This document shows, in pieces, positions 19,415-30,165 of a stretch of DNA of 64,000 bases. Made by a program: the position numbers and the translations under genes. The stretch lies in contig VCMS01000017.1 of assembly GCA_022539475.1 (NCBI GenBank), positions 239,641-303,640 on the forward strand, in the 5' to 3' direction. How positions within the stretch are numbered: the stretch's first letter is position 1; every line of letters begins with the position of its first letter. This stretch comes from Gracilaria domingensis (lineage: Eukaryota > Rhodophyta > Florideophyceae > Gracilariales > Gracilariaceae). Below the pieces are notes generated by a model, which was given only the letters and a program-made list of their open reading frames with translations, made no database searches and had not been told where the DNA came from.

Positions 19415-21018
19415 CACGCACTCTTTCATGCTTCTTTTTCCTCTTTCATCCTTTCAATCCATGCAGCTTTCGTCAGACATTCACTTTGTACTTCTGAGGC
19501 TCTTGAGAAGACACGATTCCTGCACTGGCACATTATCACGAATTGGACTTGCTTGTGTTGATAAGAGAACATCCTCATCAATTCTTATCCTTCTTAGCGG
19601 GACAAAATTATTTGTGGTAGTTCTACCTTGGCTGTAATGGGGGGGGGAGGGGGGGGGGGGGATTGTATTTTTCGCATTAAAGAAGAAAAAACATTATGTC
19701 CCACAAGAAAGACAGGACGAAACAGTGTAGAGAGTTTTACTACAACCTAAGATTTAGAGGCTGTTGTCCACATTAAAGAAGAAGAAAGCTATTGAAACCT
19801 AGGAAGTCTATTGTCCCGTAGAGACGGTTTCACCTCGCAGATATTAACCTTATTTGTTGCTGGTCATCATGAGTGTGTATCTACTTATCTTGTTCTTCGT
19901 ATATCTTGAGATGGACTAAGGATACCAGGGGCGATAGACAAAGAAAGAAGAAGAAACCCGAAAAGCCGAGGTCACCGTGGCACAGTTCTTTTTACCAGAC
20001 ACGTACCATCACTTCATCCTGTAGCCTCATATATGGAAAACAGAACTCTGCGATGCACCGGACGAAGGTCTAAGAAAGAATACAAACATCTAGTCCTAAG
20101 ATGTCCGTTATTAAACGCATCTCGACGAGCGAACTGGACAGCCACATGAAGAAAAATCGTCAGTATTTGATTAGGCATAACTCACAGACCTTCTTGGCCT
20201 TTCTAAGGAGAGAGAGCTTCTTTCGAAGCTCGACTGAAGCTTCGTATTCAGAAACAATAAAGAAGAAATTCGTAGCTTCGTTTTCACCTGAAGCGTGGCA
20301 AAATCGGTGGACGTCACCGCGACGACTTGTCCGAGTCCGCTAAAAAAAATCAGAAGAAACCGCCAATCGTCTGCTCGACTCAACTCTCTCAGCGCATTCT
20401 TTCCCTTCTGAACCAGGACTACAGAGATGTATGTCCTGTACCATTTGATTTGAGAACGCAAAGATGGGCAGTTGTTTTTCAAAAATGTATAAAGATCGAA
20501 CTGGATTCATACCAGATTCATACCATGTTGGTGGGTAAGCAGATATAACGTAAGAGTACCAAAAAGACTTGTATTGTTTATGTCTACACGCACCCATTTT
20601 ATCCGGAATATGTCCGCTCCGCGCAATGCTTATGAAGTCTTTTCTTTAACGTAGAACACGTCTGACCCAGAATCTGAAACATGTCACATGCTTCCAATTC
20701 TAAGCAGAGTCAAACTTTCGTAAAGTTCTCTCTCTGGGAAAGCAAACAAGCTGTGAGACACTTCTATTGCTAATTGGCGTAGACTCGTCGAGTCAATTTG
20801 ATGCAATGAAAGGCGCAGGCTCGGTTATTTTCGGGAGGGTACTGTTGAGCCCTTTTCACACCAAATATTAGTAGACTTGTCTCTATGAGCAGACCGTTTC
20901 TCTTGAAGCCCGAAGGTCGCGTCAGAAATCTCCTCGATAAAAAGAAAACGATAGACCCCACGTTGGGATGCAGTTGTGTACTTTATATCAGGTTTGTATA
21001 TGAATAAGGTGATACAGT
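19415..21018. other. Intergenic with poly-G tract and a LINE remnant
   Basis: A G-run of 23 bases with one A occupies 19639-19661. Around 20044-20125 one frame reads a fragment resembling the Cys-His tail of the LINE copy at 45 kb (HLVLRCPLLNASR here, HYVLRCPLRKASR there). No other supported gene. Confidence 0.5.
20044..20125 (+). mobile_element. Degenerate non-LTR retrotransposon (LINE) C-terminal fragment
   Basis: The translated segment EYKHLVLRCPLLNASR matches DVEHYVLRCPLRKASR of the better-preserved copy at 45300. That is the H-x(4)-C-P core of the zinc-binding tail found after reverse transcriptase in many LINEs. No tail or target duplication is visible. Confidence 0.4.
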
Positions 21019-21330
21019 TTACAAAGCCACCACTTCAGCGTCAACTTGGCAGACTTTGACGCCTGGTACTTGCTGAATAATATCGCAGGTATTTATTTGG
21101 CCTTCGACGATGATGACTCCAATGAACTCATGAACGAACTGAACGCTACCGAACCAGTCATTGAAGCTTGCTGAAGCACGGAGATCAATGTTAGCGGCCA
21201 CAGCCGAGGCATTATAGCCAGCTTTGACAGATGCAATGAAGGTGAAGTAGGGCTCCGACGGAGATTCACTAGGTGCAAAATGAGCCGCAGTGGAGAGGAA
21301 GACAGGAAGGAGGGCGGTGAGGAGAAGCAT
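21019..21330 (-). CDS. Small secreted protein with peptidase-inhibitor-I9-like fold
   Basis: About 103 residues when started at the ATG at 21330, which places a signal peptide (MLLLTALLPVFLSTAAHF) at the N-terminus. An upstream in-frame ATG at 21393 gives 124 residues. The mature part has the I9 pattern: YFTFIASVKAGYN, then FNDWFGSVQFVHEFIGVIIVEG split by a loop, then a VPGVKVCQVDAEV end like the pGV-x-vE-D end of subtilisin propeptides. It aligns along its full length with the protein at 54280-54594; two Cys, one in TCD and one before the last strand, are shared. Stand-alone I9 proteins can inhibit subtilases; that role here is inference. It is divergent with the next gene. Confidence 0.7.
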   Translation of the reverse strand: MLLLTALLPVFLSTAAHFAPSESPSEPYFTFIASVKAGYNASAVAANIDLRASASFNDWFGSVQFVHEFIGVIIVEGQINTCDIIQQVPGVKVCQVDAEVVAL

Positions 21331-21920
21331 TGTTGTGAAGCGAGAGCGTGGTGGGAGACTTGGAACTGCCTGGAGGACAAAGTTGGCACGCATGGGAAGC
21401 GGGTTGGAGTGCGGGACAAGGTGCTGGAGAGCGCGGTGGCGCCGTGGCTGACAAAACAGAGATCAATCGTATTGAGATTGAGCGCTCAGGTTTATCACTG
21501 TGGTGAGGATTTGCAGTTAGAATGCGATCTACGTGATGTCAGGTATACGTATTGGACTCGTGGGATGCTGTACGGCGGAAGCGCTTGGCGTGGAAGAAGA
21601 GACTCGAGTGAGGCTAACGTTCATTGCTTGATCCGGCGCAGGGAAAGAGCAGCGCCTCCGCAGTCAGCGGATGCGTTACTGTATAATGCTACAATTGCAT
21701 CCAAGCGAGCGTTGCTGAAGAGTCATGACGTGTCCGCCACACGGCACACGTGGCGAGCAGAAATACAAATTGCGGCGATTAGGGCGCAGCTATCATACCG
21801 AACACGAAGGCGCAACGGTACAACGGCACCTTTGGTACCGACGGTACAAGTTAGCGTTGCGCTCCATCGACCGACGCGCGCATCGCCAACGGCTGCTTGC
21901 GGCGCGCATCGCGCAACAAG

Positions 21921-22836
21921 ATGCAGAACTCGCCGCCTTCAACCGACGCCGAGGCGCAGCGAGAGCGTCAACTCGCGTCGGACCTGCAGCTTCTCCGGCG
22001 CGAACGCGAGGAAATCAAGGACGCGTTCAACTCGGCGTCCTCGCCGCTGTTCCACAAGCTGCAGACGTTGTGTCTCAAACGACTGCAAATCGCGGCTGAT
22101 CACCGCGATTTGCAGCTGGCAAGTCTACGCGCCAACTTCCACCTGCAGCTGCAGCAGGCGTACAACGAATTTGAATGCAGTAAACGCAGGTTGCGCACCA
22201 AGATGCTGACGGTGAACGTGGACAAGAGAAAACGGTTGGACGGGATGAGGAGCGGACACAAGAAGAGGAAACGGTCGCGAAGCTTCTACGAGCAACGGGT
22301 GGCGAAGAAGGGCACGGTGGCGCCGTTTCTGAGTGCTCTGGAGAAGCAAGGAGTGCTGCGGGTGAGCGTGACGCCGGATGAGCTGATGGCGGACATGAAC
22401 GACCTGCTGAGCGCGATTGACGTGCCCACGCACAAGTCTTGCACGCAAGTGGACCGTGTGGGCGACGGCGTGGTGGTGCTGGACAAGATCCAGTCGTCAA
22501 AGGGCACGCTGCACTACCACGACCTGCGGTTCGAAAAGGGCGATGCGGTTCAGGTTTATTCGACGTCGAAGGGCGGCGGCGTGGCGTCGGAGCCCAAGGG
22601 CGTCCTCAAGTACAGGGGGGTGCTGATGTCGGTGAACTCGAAGGAGGTTCACATCCGCGCCGACGACGGTAAGTGCCGCGCGCCACGTGAGCGCGCGCGC
22701 GCGCGCGTGCGTGCGTGCGTGCGACGCGAAAGCGCGAGCTGACTGTGATGTGTGTGTGCGTTGACGCGTGTTTGGACGGCGCAGGCACAGACCACCGCAT
22801 GTACGTGAGCCACCTGCGGTCCGGGCGCTTCTCGCT

Positions 22837-22868
<32 letters not shown>

Positions 22869-22900
22869 GCTGCAGCGCGGCGATGGGCAGCGGCAAGTGA
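21921..22900 (+). CDS. Sds3/BRMS1-like histone deacetylase complex subunit
   Basis: Two exons, 21921-22668 and 22785-22900, around a GTAAGT...GCAG intron; about 287 residues from the first ATG after an in-frame TAG. A charged coiled coil (about residues 10-100: LQLLRREREEIKDAFNS, then KLQTLCLKRLQIAADHRDLQ) fits the Sds3-like domain that scaffolds Sin3-HDAC co-repressors. A basic stretch (KKRKRSRSF) is a likely nuclear signal, and a beta-rich C-terminal part follows (VVVLDKIQSSKGTLHYHDL). Exon 2 ends in a Gly-Ala repeat. Unspliced, the frame runs into Arg-rich translation of the CG repeat. An alternative frame upstream (21725-21920) also reads coding-like, so the N-terminus is uncertain. Confidence 0.6.
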
Positions 22901-23330
22901 CGGCGCGGCGCGGCGCGGCGGAGAAGGTACAGCGCGCGCGGGCGGCCCGCGCCACGCGTACACGCCGTCCAACGCGCGCGGGCCGCGCGCGCGCGCGCGC
23001 GCGCGCAGCGCGCAGCGCGCGCTTCGCGGCGCCAATCAGCTTGCAGCCGCGCCGCGCGCGCGCGCTGTGTGGCGCGCGGCGCCCCCCAGAAACGCCGCCG
23101 TGCGCGCTGTATGATTTTGCGCGCGCGTTGGCGCGCGCGCGGCGCGGCGCGTGCTCACGCGCGCAGCGCCCGCTTCGGGCGCGCCGTCTCGCGCGGCGCG
23201 GCGTGCGCGCCGCACGCGCGGCGCGCAACAAACGGCGACGCGCTTGGCGCGCGCGCGCTCAGCCAGCGCCGCAACGGCGCGCCTTGTGCCTTGTCCCGCG
23301 CGCACGGCGCGCGTATGAAAGCGTCGCCTG
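22677..23330. repeat. CG/CA-alternating low-complexity tract
   Basis: Dense GCGCGC and CGCGTGCGTGCG alternation starts in the Sds3-like intron and continues past its stop. The many open frames here (Arg/Ala-rich) are products of base composition. Alternating purine-pyrimidine runs of this kind can adopt Z-DNA. Confidence 0.7.
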
Positions 23331-23602
23331 CGCGCGCTGCACTCGGTTGGCGATGCGCTCGCGCACGCCTCTCACGTGCGCCGCGCCACTGTGTTCACCC
23401 AACAAACGCCTAAAGCCTTGTCACCCAGCCCGACTCCCCGCACCACCCCTCCTCGCCCCCGCCTCCTTCCGCTTCGTTCTCCCCAACGCCCCCGCCCCAA
23501 CTAACCCCCCCCTCCCCCCGAATCTCCCGCCCCGTCCTCAACCCACCGCCCCCGCCCCCTTCTTCTTTTTCCCCGCGCCTCCCCCACCCCCCCTAGCCTT
23601 AC

Positions 23603-24307
23603 ATGGAAGACGTTCCCTTTCACGACCTTCATCACGCCGCCATCGCCGGCGCCGAGGGCACCGCGTGGACCATACCCGAGTTCTCCGAGTGCCCCCCCGT
23701 GCCCGCCATGTACTCCGACTTTCATCCCTCCTCCCCCGCGCTGGACTCCTTTTCCATCCCGTTCACCCCGTCCGCACCCATCCCCATCCCCATCAAGGAG
23801 GAGCCCACGCGCCAGCAGCCCATCCCTTGTTCGCCGCCGCAACCCTCATCGTGCTCGCTCTCCTCGCAAGACTCGTTTGCGCGCTGCGCCTCTGCGCAGC
23901 CATGTACCCCGCCTAATCAACTCACCATCCGGCCGCTGCCCACCTCGCCAGTGTCCATTCTGGACAAGCCTGCTGCGTCTTCCTCCTCCTCGCCTTCGCT
24001 TGCGCACAATGAGCTCTCCGACTTGAAGGGCACCACCGCCGCCCGCTCCAGAAAAATGACAGAGCATGAACGTCGAATTATGCTGCACAAGCGTCGTTTA
24101 CGTAACCGCGCGTCGGCCGCACGCTCCAGGGAGAAGAGGAGCAGAACTCTTATTGGACTTTCTGCAGAGGTGGAGCAACTCATGAAACAAACCGCTATGC
24201 TCGCCGAGAAGGCCACCCAGGCTGTGGAGGAGGCCCGCAGACTCAAGGCGCACAACGTCATGCTTGTCAAGGAGAACGAACTTCTCAAGGCTGAGCTCAA
24301 CATGTAA
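23603..24307 (+). CDS. bZIP transcription factor
   Basis: 234 codons. The basic region at about 163-182 (HKRRLRNRASAARSREKRSR) has the invariant N-x7-R (Asn168, Arg176). A leucine-zipper-like heptad coiled coil runs to the end (about 183-233). The first 140 residues are Pro/Ser-rich and likely regulatory or activating, with no other domain seen. The basic region NRASAARSR is of the plant/fungal ACGT- or CREB-like class. A C/T-rich leader of about 180 bp precedes the ATG. The gene has no intron. The G-box (CACGTG) at 38620 in this window is the kind of site such factors bind, but no link is shown. Confidence 0.93.
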   Translation: MEDVPFHDLHHAAIAGAEGTAWTIPEFSECPPVPAMYSDFHPSSPALDSFSIPFTPSAPIPIPIKEEPTRQQPIPCSPPQPSSCSLSSQDSFARCASAQPCTPPNQLTIRPLPTSPVSILDKPAASSSSSPSLAHNELSDLKGTTAARSRKMTEHERRIMLHKRRLRNRASAARSREKRSRTLIGLSAEVEQLMKQTAMLAEKATQAVEEARRLKAHNVMLVKENELLKAELNM

Positions 24308-25113
24308 CTGCAAATTGCGCCCTGCTTTATTTCTGTACCATTTCTTCCTGCTGTGTCGCATCAACATTTCATTAACTTCACACCATCACATTATGTGTCA
24401 TTGCCTCATGTATCATTTCTGTATCATCAAAATGTATAACCCCCGTCTCGTCTGTACTCTTGCTGTGTATACGCCAAAACGCCTTTGTGCTTACTCGCCG
24501 ACTGCTGTTTCGCTCGAGCTACTTTTTTGTACTGCCTTATCAACGCTGTCTTCACTTCGGGCCGCACGAGATTGGACGCCGCCTTTTGGCCTTGTAAACA
24601 TAACTGGTTCCGCGAACTCACACTCAATTGTACATTCTTCGCGCTTTGTAACGTTATGTCTGTTGTGCTTTCATGTTTGTCCACGAACCCCTTTTGCTAG
24701 TTGTCATCATAAAAAGGCGAAAAGTAGCGATTTCGATCGTTGGAATACCCAACGCCACAACTGTTAAGGTTACTTGCAGCAGATGAGTGTTGTTTCTGTG
24801 TGTAGGACGGTTTTTTTACTGTCGCTTGCATTCTGTGAGGTATGCACATTCGTGCGTGCGTGAAGGAAAGGAATGTCGATATCTGGTCGATGTAGCATGC
24901 TAGCTTTGGAGTAAATCGATATGTTGTCACTAGGCCTGATTGTCATTTTTAGTCAGCGCTTGCGTATCACCGCACAATACTACAGAGCCATTGATTAGTG
25001 CTGCCCCTCTCACGTAGCACAATGTATTCACAGAATATGCTCAAGTGCATAGCAAAAATGAGTTTGATGCTTTCTACCCGTACATCACTAACGCCACTTG
25101 GTACAATTGTGCG
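24308..25113. other. Intergenic, nothing recognised
   Basis: 3' flanks of the convergent bZIP and phosphatase-like genes. AT-richer than the neighbouring coding regions. No RNA gene or repeat seen. Confidence 0.5.
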
Positions 25114-25977
25114 TCATAGCCCGGCCGTAATGAGTGACCTTACGATCATGTCACATCCGCCTTGTATGATATCCATGCTCGTACTCGCATGTAGTGCAGT
25201 GTTAAAGGACGGCACGTCGAGTGGCATCCCGGTTCCAGACGCACCTTGATGACGAGGAAGTGCATTCTCAAAATCGCACAGCAAACGAATCTTTCGTTCC
25301 CATTGATAAAGGTGGCCACCTGATTTATGCGCATGTGTCTCGGCGATCACCATTAACTTGTCTCGCACGTTGCGGTCAGCCACTACAATGTAGTCATAGT
25401 AATCCACTGTGGAGGGAATTACAAAGGGGAAAAAACAAGTCAGTTAGAATCTGGGATAGACGATTATTGAGACTTCAAGGCTGTGGAATGGAAACTTACA
25501 ATCTGATAAACTGAACGCAGCGCACGGACGTTCATCAGAAAGGTCAATGTCGCGGTCTCGAGCTGCTGCAATCAGTTTTGGAGGAAGCATTTCACCTGGT
25601 TCAGAGAATAAGCCAGCACTGAGAACCAACAATTTTCGCGACACGGAATAACGCTCAGCTGTTTTGAGAAGCTGTTTCTCTGCGAACGCTGCGCGTCGAC
25701 ATCTGTTGGAAAGCAACAGAATGCTGACGAAATTGCGCGATAAGTCCAGCGTGGAGGATATTGAACGGCTCTCAGCCCATGCTTGCACGAGAACACTTGG
25801 AGAATTGGGAAAACTGCCGCTTGCACATGCTCTCGGTCGCGGATGCAATCGACGAGGACTCAGCGGGGTTACAATTGGCGACGATCTCGAGGTGGTTGGC
25901 AATGGTGAAGGGGCGTGCGCAAACGCTGGCTTCGAACCATCTTTGTCTGCGGTAGGCGGGGGGTTCGGCGAGGACAT
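25114..25977 (-). CDS. Low-molecular-weight protein tyrosine phosphatase-like protein, active-site Cys missing
   Basis: Two exons, 25977-25500 and 25406-25114, joined over a 93-bp intron (GTAAGT...CACAG); about 256 residues. After a Pro/Ser-rich leader of about 90 residues, the LMW-PTP fold is recognisable: LLVLSAGLFSEPGE, KLIAAARDRDIDLSDERP, then SLSDLDYYDYIVVADRN formed across the splice. The last matches the family's SAG, GIDLS-x-R and FDYIlamD-x-N blocks. The P-loop, normally V-C-x5-R-S, reads ILLLSNRCRRAAFAE, so the catalytic Cys position is Leu. The protein is probably not a phosphatase and may act as a binding or regulatory paralogue. The leader may be a transit peptide. Divergent from ispH with a 415-bp gap. 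Confidence 0.75.
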
Positions 25978-26392
25978 TAGTGGAAAGGTGGATTCAGTCG
26001 TTGGGAAGCGTGGCGAAGCAGCATAAAGCCATTATGAAGGCTCCTGTGCCCAATGGGGCCGGAATCAAAGCGGGGATTGCGAGGGAGATGCAGCAAGTGC
26101 AAATTTTGTTGCATGCTGCACGGCGCGCGTCTACACTACCAGGGGTACTGGGCGAGCCTCAGAGGTGATGGCGGCGCTCATGTGATTGGAGGCTGCGCAT
26201 TAAGATTTTCTTTCGAGCTGTGTGTGGCTGTGCGCTCGCAGCTGGCCAATGGCGGTCCAACCGATTCTGTTATTGTGCAGTAGCCGGGGCCGGCACAACC
26301 GCTGTCGCCATGTCGCGCGCGATCATTGAGGTCGTACGATCTGCAATCTATCGCTTCATCGCCTTGCTGTGCTCTTCATTCGATTCCGCGGC

Positions 26393-27736
26393 ATGACCGG
26401 TCTTGGATTCGCAAGCTCCTTCGTCGCAAACCGGTTGGGCTCACGACTTCAAAATGCGTGCTCGGGCGCTGAGAGGGTCACACCCTTTCGCACGCCGCGA
26501 ATGACAGCGTCTAAGTCCAAACGCGAGCTCCGTCTTGATATCATCCAATCCGACCAGTTCAATCGAAAAGGTTTTAAGGAGACGAGGAAGGCCGCAGAAG
26601 GTGTCATTACACAGGAGTTCACCTCCGATTTAGTGAAGGAGCTTCTCGATAATGCAAACACTATTGTGCGCGGCGACGTCACACTTAAGCTCGCCAAAGC
26701 ATATGGCTTCTGCTGGGGTGTCGAACGCGCGGTTGCGATGGCGTACGAGACCAGAAGGCAGTATCCTAACGAGCGCATCTGGATTACCAATGAGATTATT
26801 CACAATCCCATCGTGAACCAGCGCATGAAAGAGATGGACATTTTTTTTGTTGAGCAAGACGGTATGAAGAAGGACCTGTCGGGAATCAGACAAGGGGATG
26901 TTGTAATATTGCCTGCCTTCGGTGCGTCTCTGGAAGAGATGCAGTATTTACATAACTTGGGAACTCGTATTGTCGACACTACATGTCCATGGGTCTCCAA
27001 GGTATGGAGCACGTTGCACAAGCATTGGAAAGCGAATTGCACCTCTATCATTCATGGAAAATGGAAACACGAGGAGACAATTGCTACAGCCTCTTTTGCA
27101 GAAAAGTACGTGGTCGTACTTAACATGGATGAGGCGAAGTATGTTTCAAACTACATTCTCATGGGCGGAGACAAGGCTGAGTTTCAAGAGAAATTCAAGA
27201 ACGCTATGAGCGAAGGATTTGACCCTGATACTGATCTCGAAGCCGTTGGAATTGCCAATCAAACGACCATGCTGAAGTCAGAAACAACGGCAATTGGCAA
27301 GCTCTTCGAACGTACGATGATGGAAAAGTTTGGTCCGGCTGAGCTTAATACTCGTTTTGTAGCATATGACACCATTTGCGATGCTACTCAAGAGCGTCAA
27401 GACGCCATGTACGAGCTTCTGGCAGAAAAGGATAGTCTGGACCTTATGATCGTGGTTGGTGGTTTTAATTCATCCAACACCAGCCATTTGCAAGAAATAG
27501 CGGAGCATGCTGGTGTTCCGTCTTACTGGGTCAATAGACCGGAATGCATTGGTCCAGATAACAGAATTCTCTGTCGCTCTGCTTTGGGTGAAGAGAGAGT
27601 AATCGAGAATTGGCTTCCTTCCGGGCCTATTACAATTGGGCTAACATCTGGAGCCTCAACTCCAGATAAGGTCGTTGAGGACGTCGTCGAACGGGTGTTC
27701 ATGATTTCAAAGCTTGGAAAGCTTTCTACAGTATGA
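26393..27736 (+). CDS. ispH: 4-hydroxy-3-methylbut-2-enyl diphosphate reductase, plastid
   Basis: 447 codons from the first ATG. The last enzyme of the MEP isoprenoid pathway; it reduces HMBPP to IPP and DMAPP with a 4Fe-4S cluster. The three cluster Cys are in [10 protein letters not shown] (about 106), [11 protein letters not shown] (about 198) and [11 protein letters not shown] (about 328). The catalytic-region motifs HEET and [11 protein letters not shown], and the end segment [14 protein letters not shown], are all present. It is the long plant/cyanobacterial form. The first 60 residues, rich in Ser, Arg and Ala, look like a plastid transit peptide. No intron. The leader at 25978-26392 is shared with the divergent phosphatase-like gene. 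Confidence 0.97.
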   Translation: MTGLGFASSFVANRLGSRLQNACSGAERVTPFRTPRMTASKSKRELRLDIIQSDQFNRKGFKETRKAAEGVITQEFTSDLVKELLDNANTIVRGDVTLKLAKAYGFCWGVERAVAMAYETRRQYPNERIWITNEIIHNPIVNQRMKEMDIFFVEQDGMKKDLSGIRQGDVVILPAFGASLEEMQYLHNLGTRIVDTTCPWVSKVWSTLHKHWKANCTSIIHGKWKHEETIATASFAEKYVVVLNMDEAKYVSNYILMGGDKAEFQEKFKNAMSEGFDPDTDLEAVGIANQTTMLKSETTAIGKLFERTMMEKFGPAELNTRFVAYDTICDATQERQDAMYELLAEKDSLDLMIVVGGFNSSNTSHLQEIAEHAGVPSYWVNRPECIGPDNRILCRSALGEERVIENWLPSGPITIGLTSGASTPDKVVEDVVERVFMISKLGKLSTV

Positions 27737-27829
27737 AATTCAATACATGGCCTTTCGGAATGGTGAAGGAGAAACCATTAAATTCGGTACAGAGTAGCAG
27801 CAAAACCCATCGTACTTTGCTAGTGCAGT

Positions 27830-27936
27830 AAAGGACATGGATGGCCCGATAGAGTGCTGGGTTTTCTAGTGAAAGAGCGTTTCTTTCAACAGAAACGCTC
27901 TGCAGTATGTAGGAATTAGACTACTGCGCCCGTATT

Positions 27937-27968
<32 letters not shown>

Positions 27969-27974
27969 CATGGA
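27830..27974 (+). mobile_element. 5'-truncated LINE 3' end with GA-repeat tail and target-site duplication
   Basis: From about 27842 to 27935 the sequence is nearly identical to 45415-45505, including the end of the ORF (FLVKERFFQQKRSAVCRN then stop). It ends in an (AG)n run, and AAAGGACATGGA occurs at 27830-27841 and again at 27963-27974, a likely 12-bp target duplication. A hairpin (AGAGCGTTTCT/AGAAACGCTCT, 6-base loop) lies in the last codons. Confidence 0.8.
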
Positions 27975-28485
27975 CTGCTGAACTACAGAATCGCTCCATT
28001 GGAGATGTGGCCATCAATCTGAATCAAAACGAATGGCACCGGAAGCGCCGGAAGAACACAGCAGTTTTGCCGCAAGTACGTCATAGTGTATTGTAAAAAT
28101 AAGCCGTCGCTCCAACCAGCGGATTAGCGTGGAATCGGAACTGGTTATGCCGTGTTTTGTTCATTAGCAGGGAGCAACATGCTGGCAGCAGGAGAAGAAA
28201 TCTTGTTTTCATCCAGAGGTATATAGCTTTTCGTCCTAGACGTCAAACAAGATAAACATTTTTTACATAGAAACTTGATAGAGGCCGTTCATAACGCCAA
28301 ACAACAATCTCGCCCCGTTGACACAAAAAGAAAACCATTTCTTCAAGCGAGAACGAGTGTATTGTATCTACTGGATACCAATCCTAAAAGTTATCCTCGA
28401 CTGTTTGAGCTTTCAATAAATGCTGAGTGAATAAATTATCGAAAACACGTCTTACGTTTCGGAGCAGGGAAGCCGGACATCCACA
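27975..28485. other. Intergenic, nothing recognised
   Basis: AT-rich 3' flank of the RRP36-like gene, with AATAAA-like words near 28415-28440. No gene seen. Confidence 0.4.
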
Positions 28486-29166
28486 TCAGGAATCCGAACC
28501 AGAATTCGAAAACGGACGCCGCTTCGGAAGCAGCTTCTTGTCTTTGCTTGCAAGCCGTTTTCGACGCTTCTGAATGTATTTCTTAATGCCACCCTTCTTC
28601 TTCAGTTCTTCGAACCTGGCCTTCATCTCCAAGTTTCGGACATCCTTTTCCTTTAAAAAGTATGGTTGTTTCCCTCTCTTGACGGCTTCCTTCTCATCTT
28701 TCTTATACGCATCAAGGATGTCTCGTCTTCTCAGTAGCGCATTTCTGCGTACTTCATCTTGTTCCATACTTTTCAGTTCATGAGAAGCTTCATAGTCCTC
28801 AGGGTTTTTCTTTAATCTTTCTTGGACGGTTTTCTTCTCAGATTTTCTTAATGAACGGACAAATGCGTAGTTTCTTTCCACATGATGTTCAAGAAGGTCA
28901 CCACAATGTTCTTCAAATCTCGGATCAAATTTTCGCACGGTTCGGGACTCTTGTGTGCCCTTGTCTATCCCAAGACACCTTTCTCGACCCACTGGAACTG
29001 GCATTCGAGAAGATATTTCTCGCGGCCTGGATTTCTTCCCACGCCCCCCGATGCTTTTCGGTGCCAATTCCGGTCTGCTTCGGGAAAACTTTTTCAGCGC
29101 AAAATGAGATGCCGAAGTAGTCCTCGCTCCCATCTGGAGGACCTCTCCTAATGTTGGCTCTTCCAT
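28486..29166 (-). CDS. RRP36: rRNA-processing protein 36 homologue
   Basis: 226 residues from the first ATG (MEEPTLGEVL); the frame also extends to a TTG at 29208. RRP36 is a nucleolar factor for early cleavage of pre-18S rRNA. The family core is clear: FDPRFEEHCGDLLEHHVE, NYAFVRSLRKSE, the long basic helix, GKQPYFLKEKDVRNLE, and the C-terminal IKKYIQKRRKRLASKD. A basic Lys/Arg content above 25 per cent over the last 150 residues fits an RNA-bound nucleolar protein. No intron is needed. Confidence 0.9.
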   Translation of the reverse strand: MEEPTLGEVLQMGARTTSASHFALKKFSRSRPELAPKSIGGRGKKSRPREISSRMPVPVGRERCLGIDKGTQESRTVRKFDPRFEEHCGDLLEHHVERNYAFVRSLRKSEKKTVQERLKKNPEDYEASHELKSMEQDEVRRNALLRRRDILDAYKKDEKEAVKRGKQPYFLKEKDVRNLEMKARFEELKKKGGIKKYIQKRRKRLASKDKKLLPKRRPFSNSGSDS

Positions 29167-29674
29167 GAGCGAGTCGCCACGATTGCGTTCTGGAGAATCG
29201 ATTGCCAAGCAGGCTCTTCACCGAGAGAGAGAGCAGAAAGAGAAACACTTGCGCTGACTTCCCTATCGCTTCAGAACGTCTGCGACAGTCAACAAACCTA
29301 GGGGCCGGTAGAAGGCTACTGTCACAGACTGTGACTCACAGTAGCCGCGATGCATTCTTTACAAAAAAAATGGATTTTCCTGATTTGGGCAAGAACGCGT
29401 GGTAAACCTCTTGTACGTGTAGACTCCGAGGTTCTGAGCCTTGATTGAAACTTGGTTTCGCCTATCCCACCCGGACCAACTACTTTTCACATCCAAGTTG
29501 CAGTCCAACATGAGCGACAACGATTGCTAGTTCAAAGGGATAGTCGTGATTAACGGTTGAGCACGTGCGTAATCAACATCCGTAATCCAAAAACTCACGG
29601 GCAGCATCAAGACTTGGCGCCGCAATCGAGTAACACCCGCGCACTTCCTGTTCATCTAGAAAGGCAAAATACAA

Positions 29675-30121
29675 ATGGTGTTTATTTCTCAGTGGGAAGA
29701 GTTCGCAGTCTCGTCTGAAAGACTATGCTTGGCCTCGCCGTTAAAGGTAAGTTCCGTGATCAGTTGCATTAGCACTTGAAAGGCCGTCGTCATACTCTGT
29801 GTGCAATACTGTTAACTAACGCTTGGATATTTTTAAAAACAGACAAGGTTCAGTTTCAAGTATCGTGCGAAAGAAGGAGTATTCGTTGTGAAAGTTACAG
29901 ATGACAGAACGGTAAGTCATTCCCGCCGTGCGAATCTTCTTTTACCGAGTTGCGGTTTGTAGCTAATACTCATGACTTTGCACGCGAGAAACCAGTGTTT
30001 GCAATACAAAAGTAATCAGAAGAGTGACCTTCGCAAAATGGAAACGCTCAATATGCGTCTCCTCGATTTGATGACTGCGACCGAAACAAATGTCGATGCC
30101 GAAAGTTCTGCCCCTTCTTAA
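29675..30121 (+). CDS. SRP9: Signal recognition particle 9 kDa protein
   Basis: Three exons, 29675-29746, 29843-29911 and 29996-30121, all joined in phase 0 at GTAAG...AG introns of 96 and 84 bp; product 88 residues. SRP9 pairs with SRP14 on the Alu end of SRP RNA and slows elongation at the ER. The joined protein carries the family marks WEEF near the N-terminus, FKYRAKEGVFVVKVTDD in the middle, then CLQYKSNQKSDLRKME and the helical end. The length equals the usual 86-90. Exons this short are easy to miss. It converges on the hydrolase gene, with stop codons 44 bp apart. Confidence 0.93.
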
Positions 30122-30165
30122 CAAAAATCTTAGCGGACAGACACGGTAAATGAGGTTACCGCAAA

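Noticed and set aside
22497-23916. Several long Arg/Ala/Pro-rich ORFs on both strands (for example 382 codons on plus from 22768)
   Set aside because: They exist in all frames at once because the DNA is a CG-alternating tract; composition, not selection, keeps them open.
27935-27962. GA repeats as a simple microsatellite
   Set aside because: The same junction sequence precedes GA runs in the 45-kb copy and a target duplication flanks this one, so it is better read as a LINE tail.
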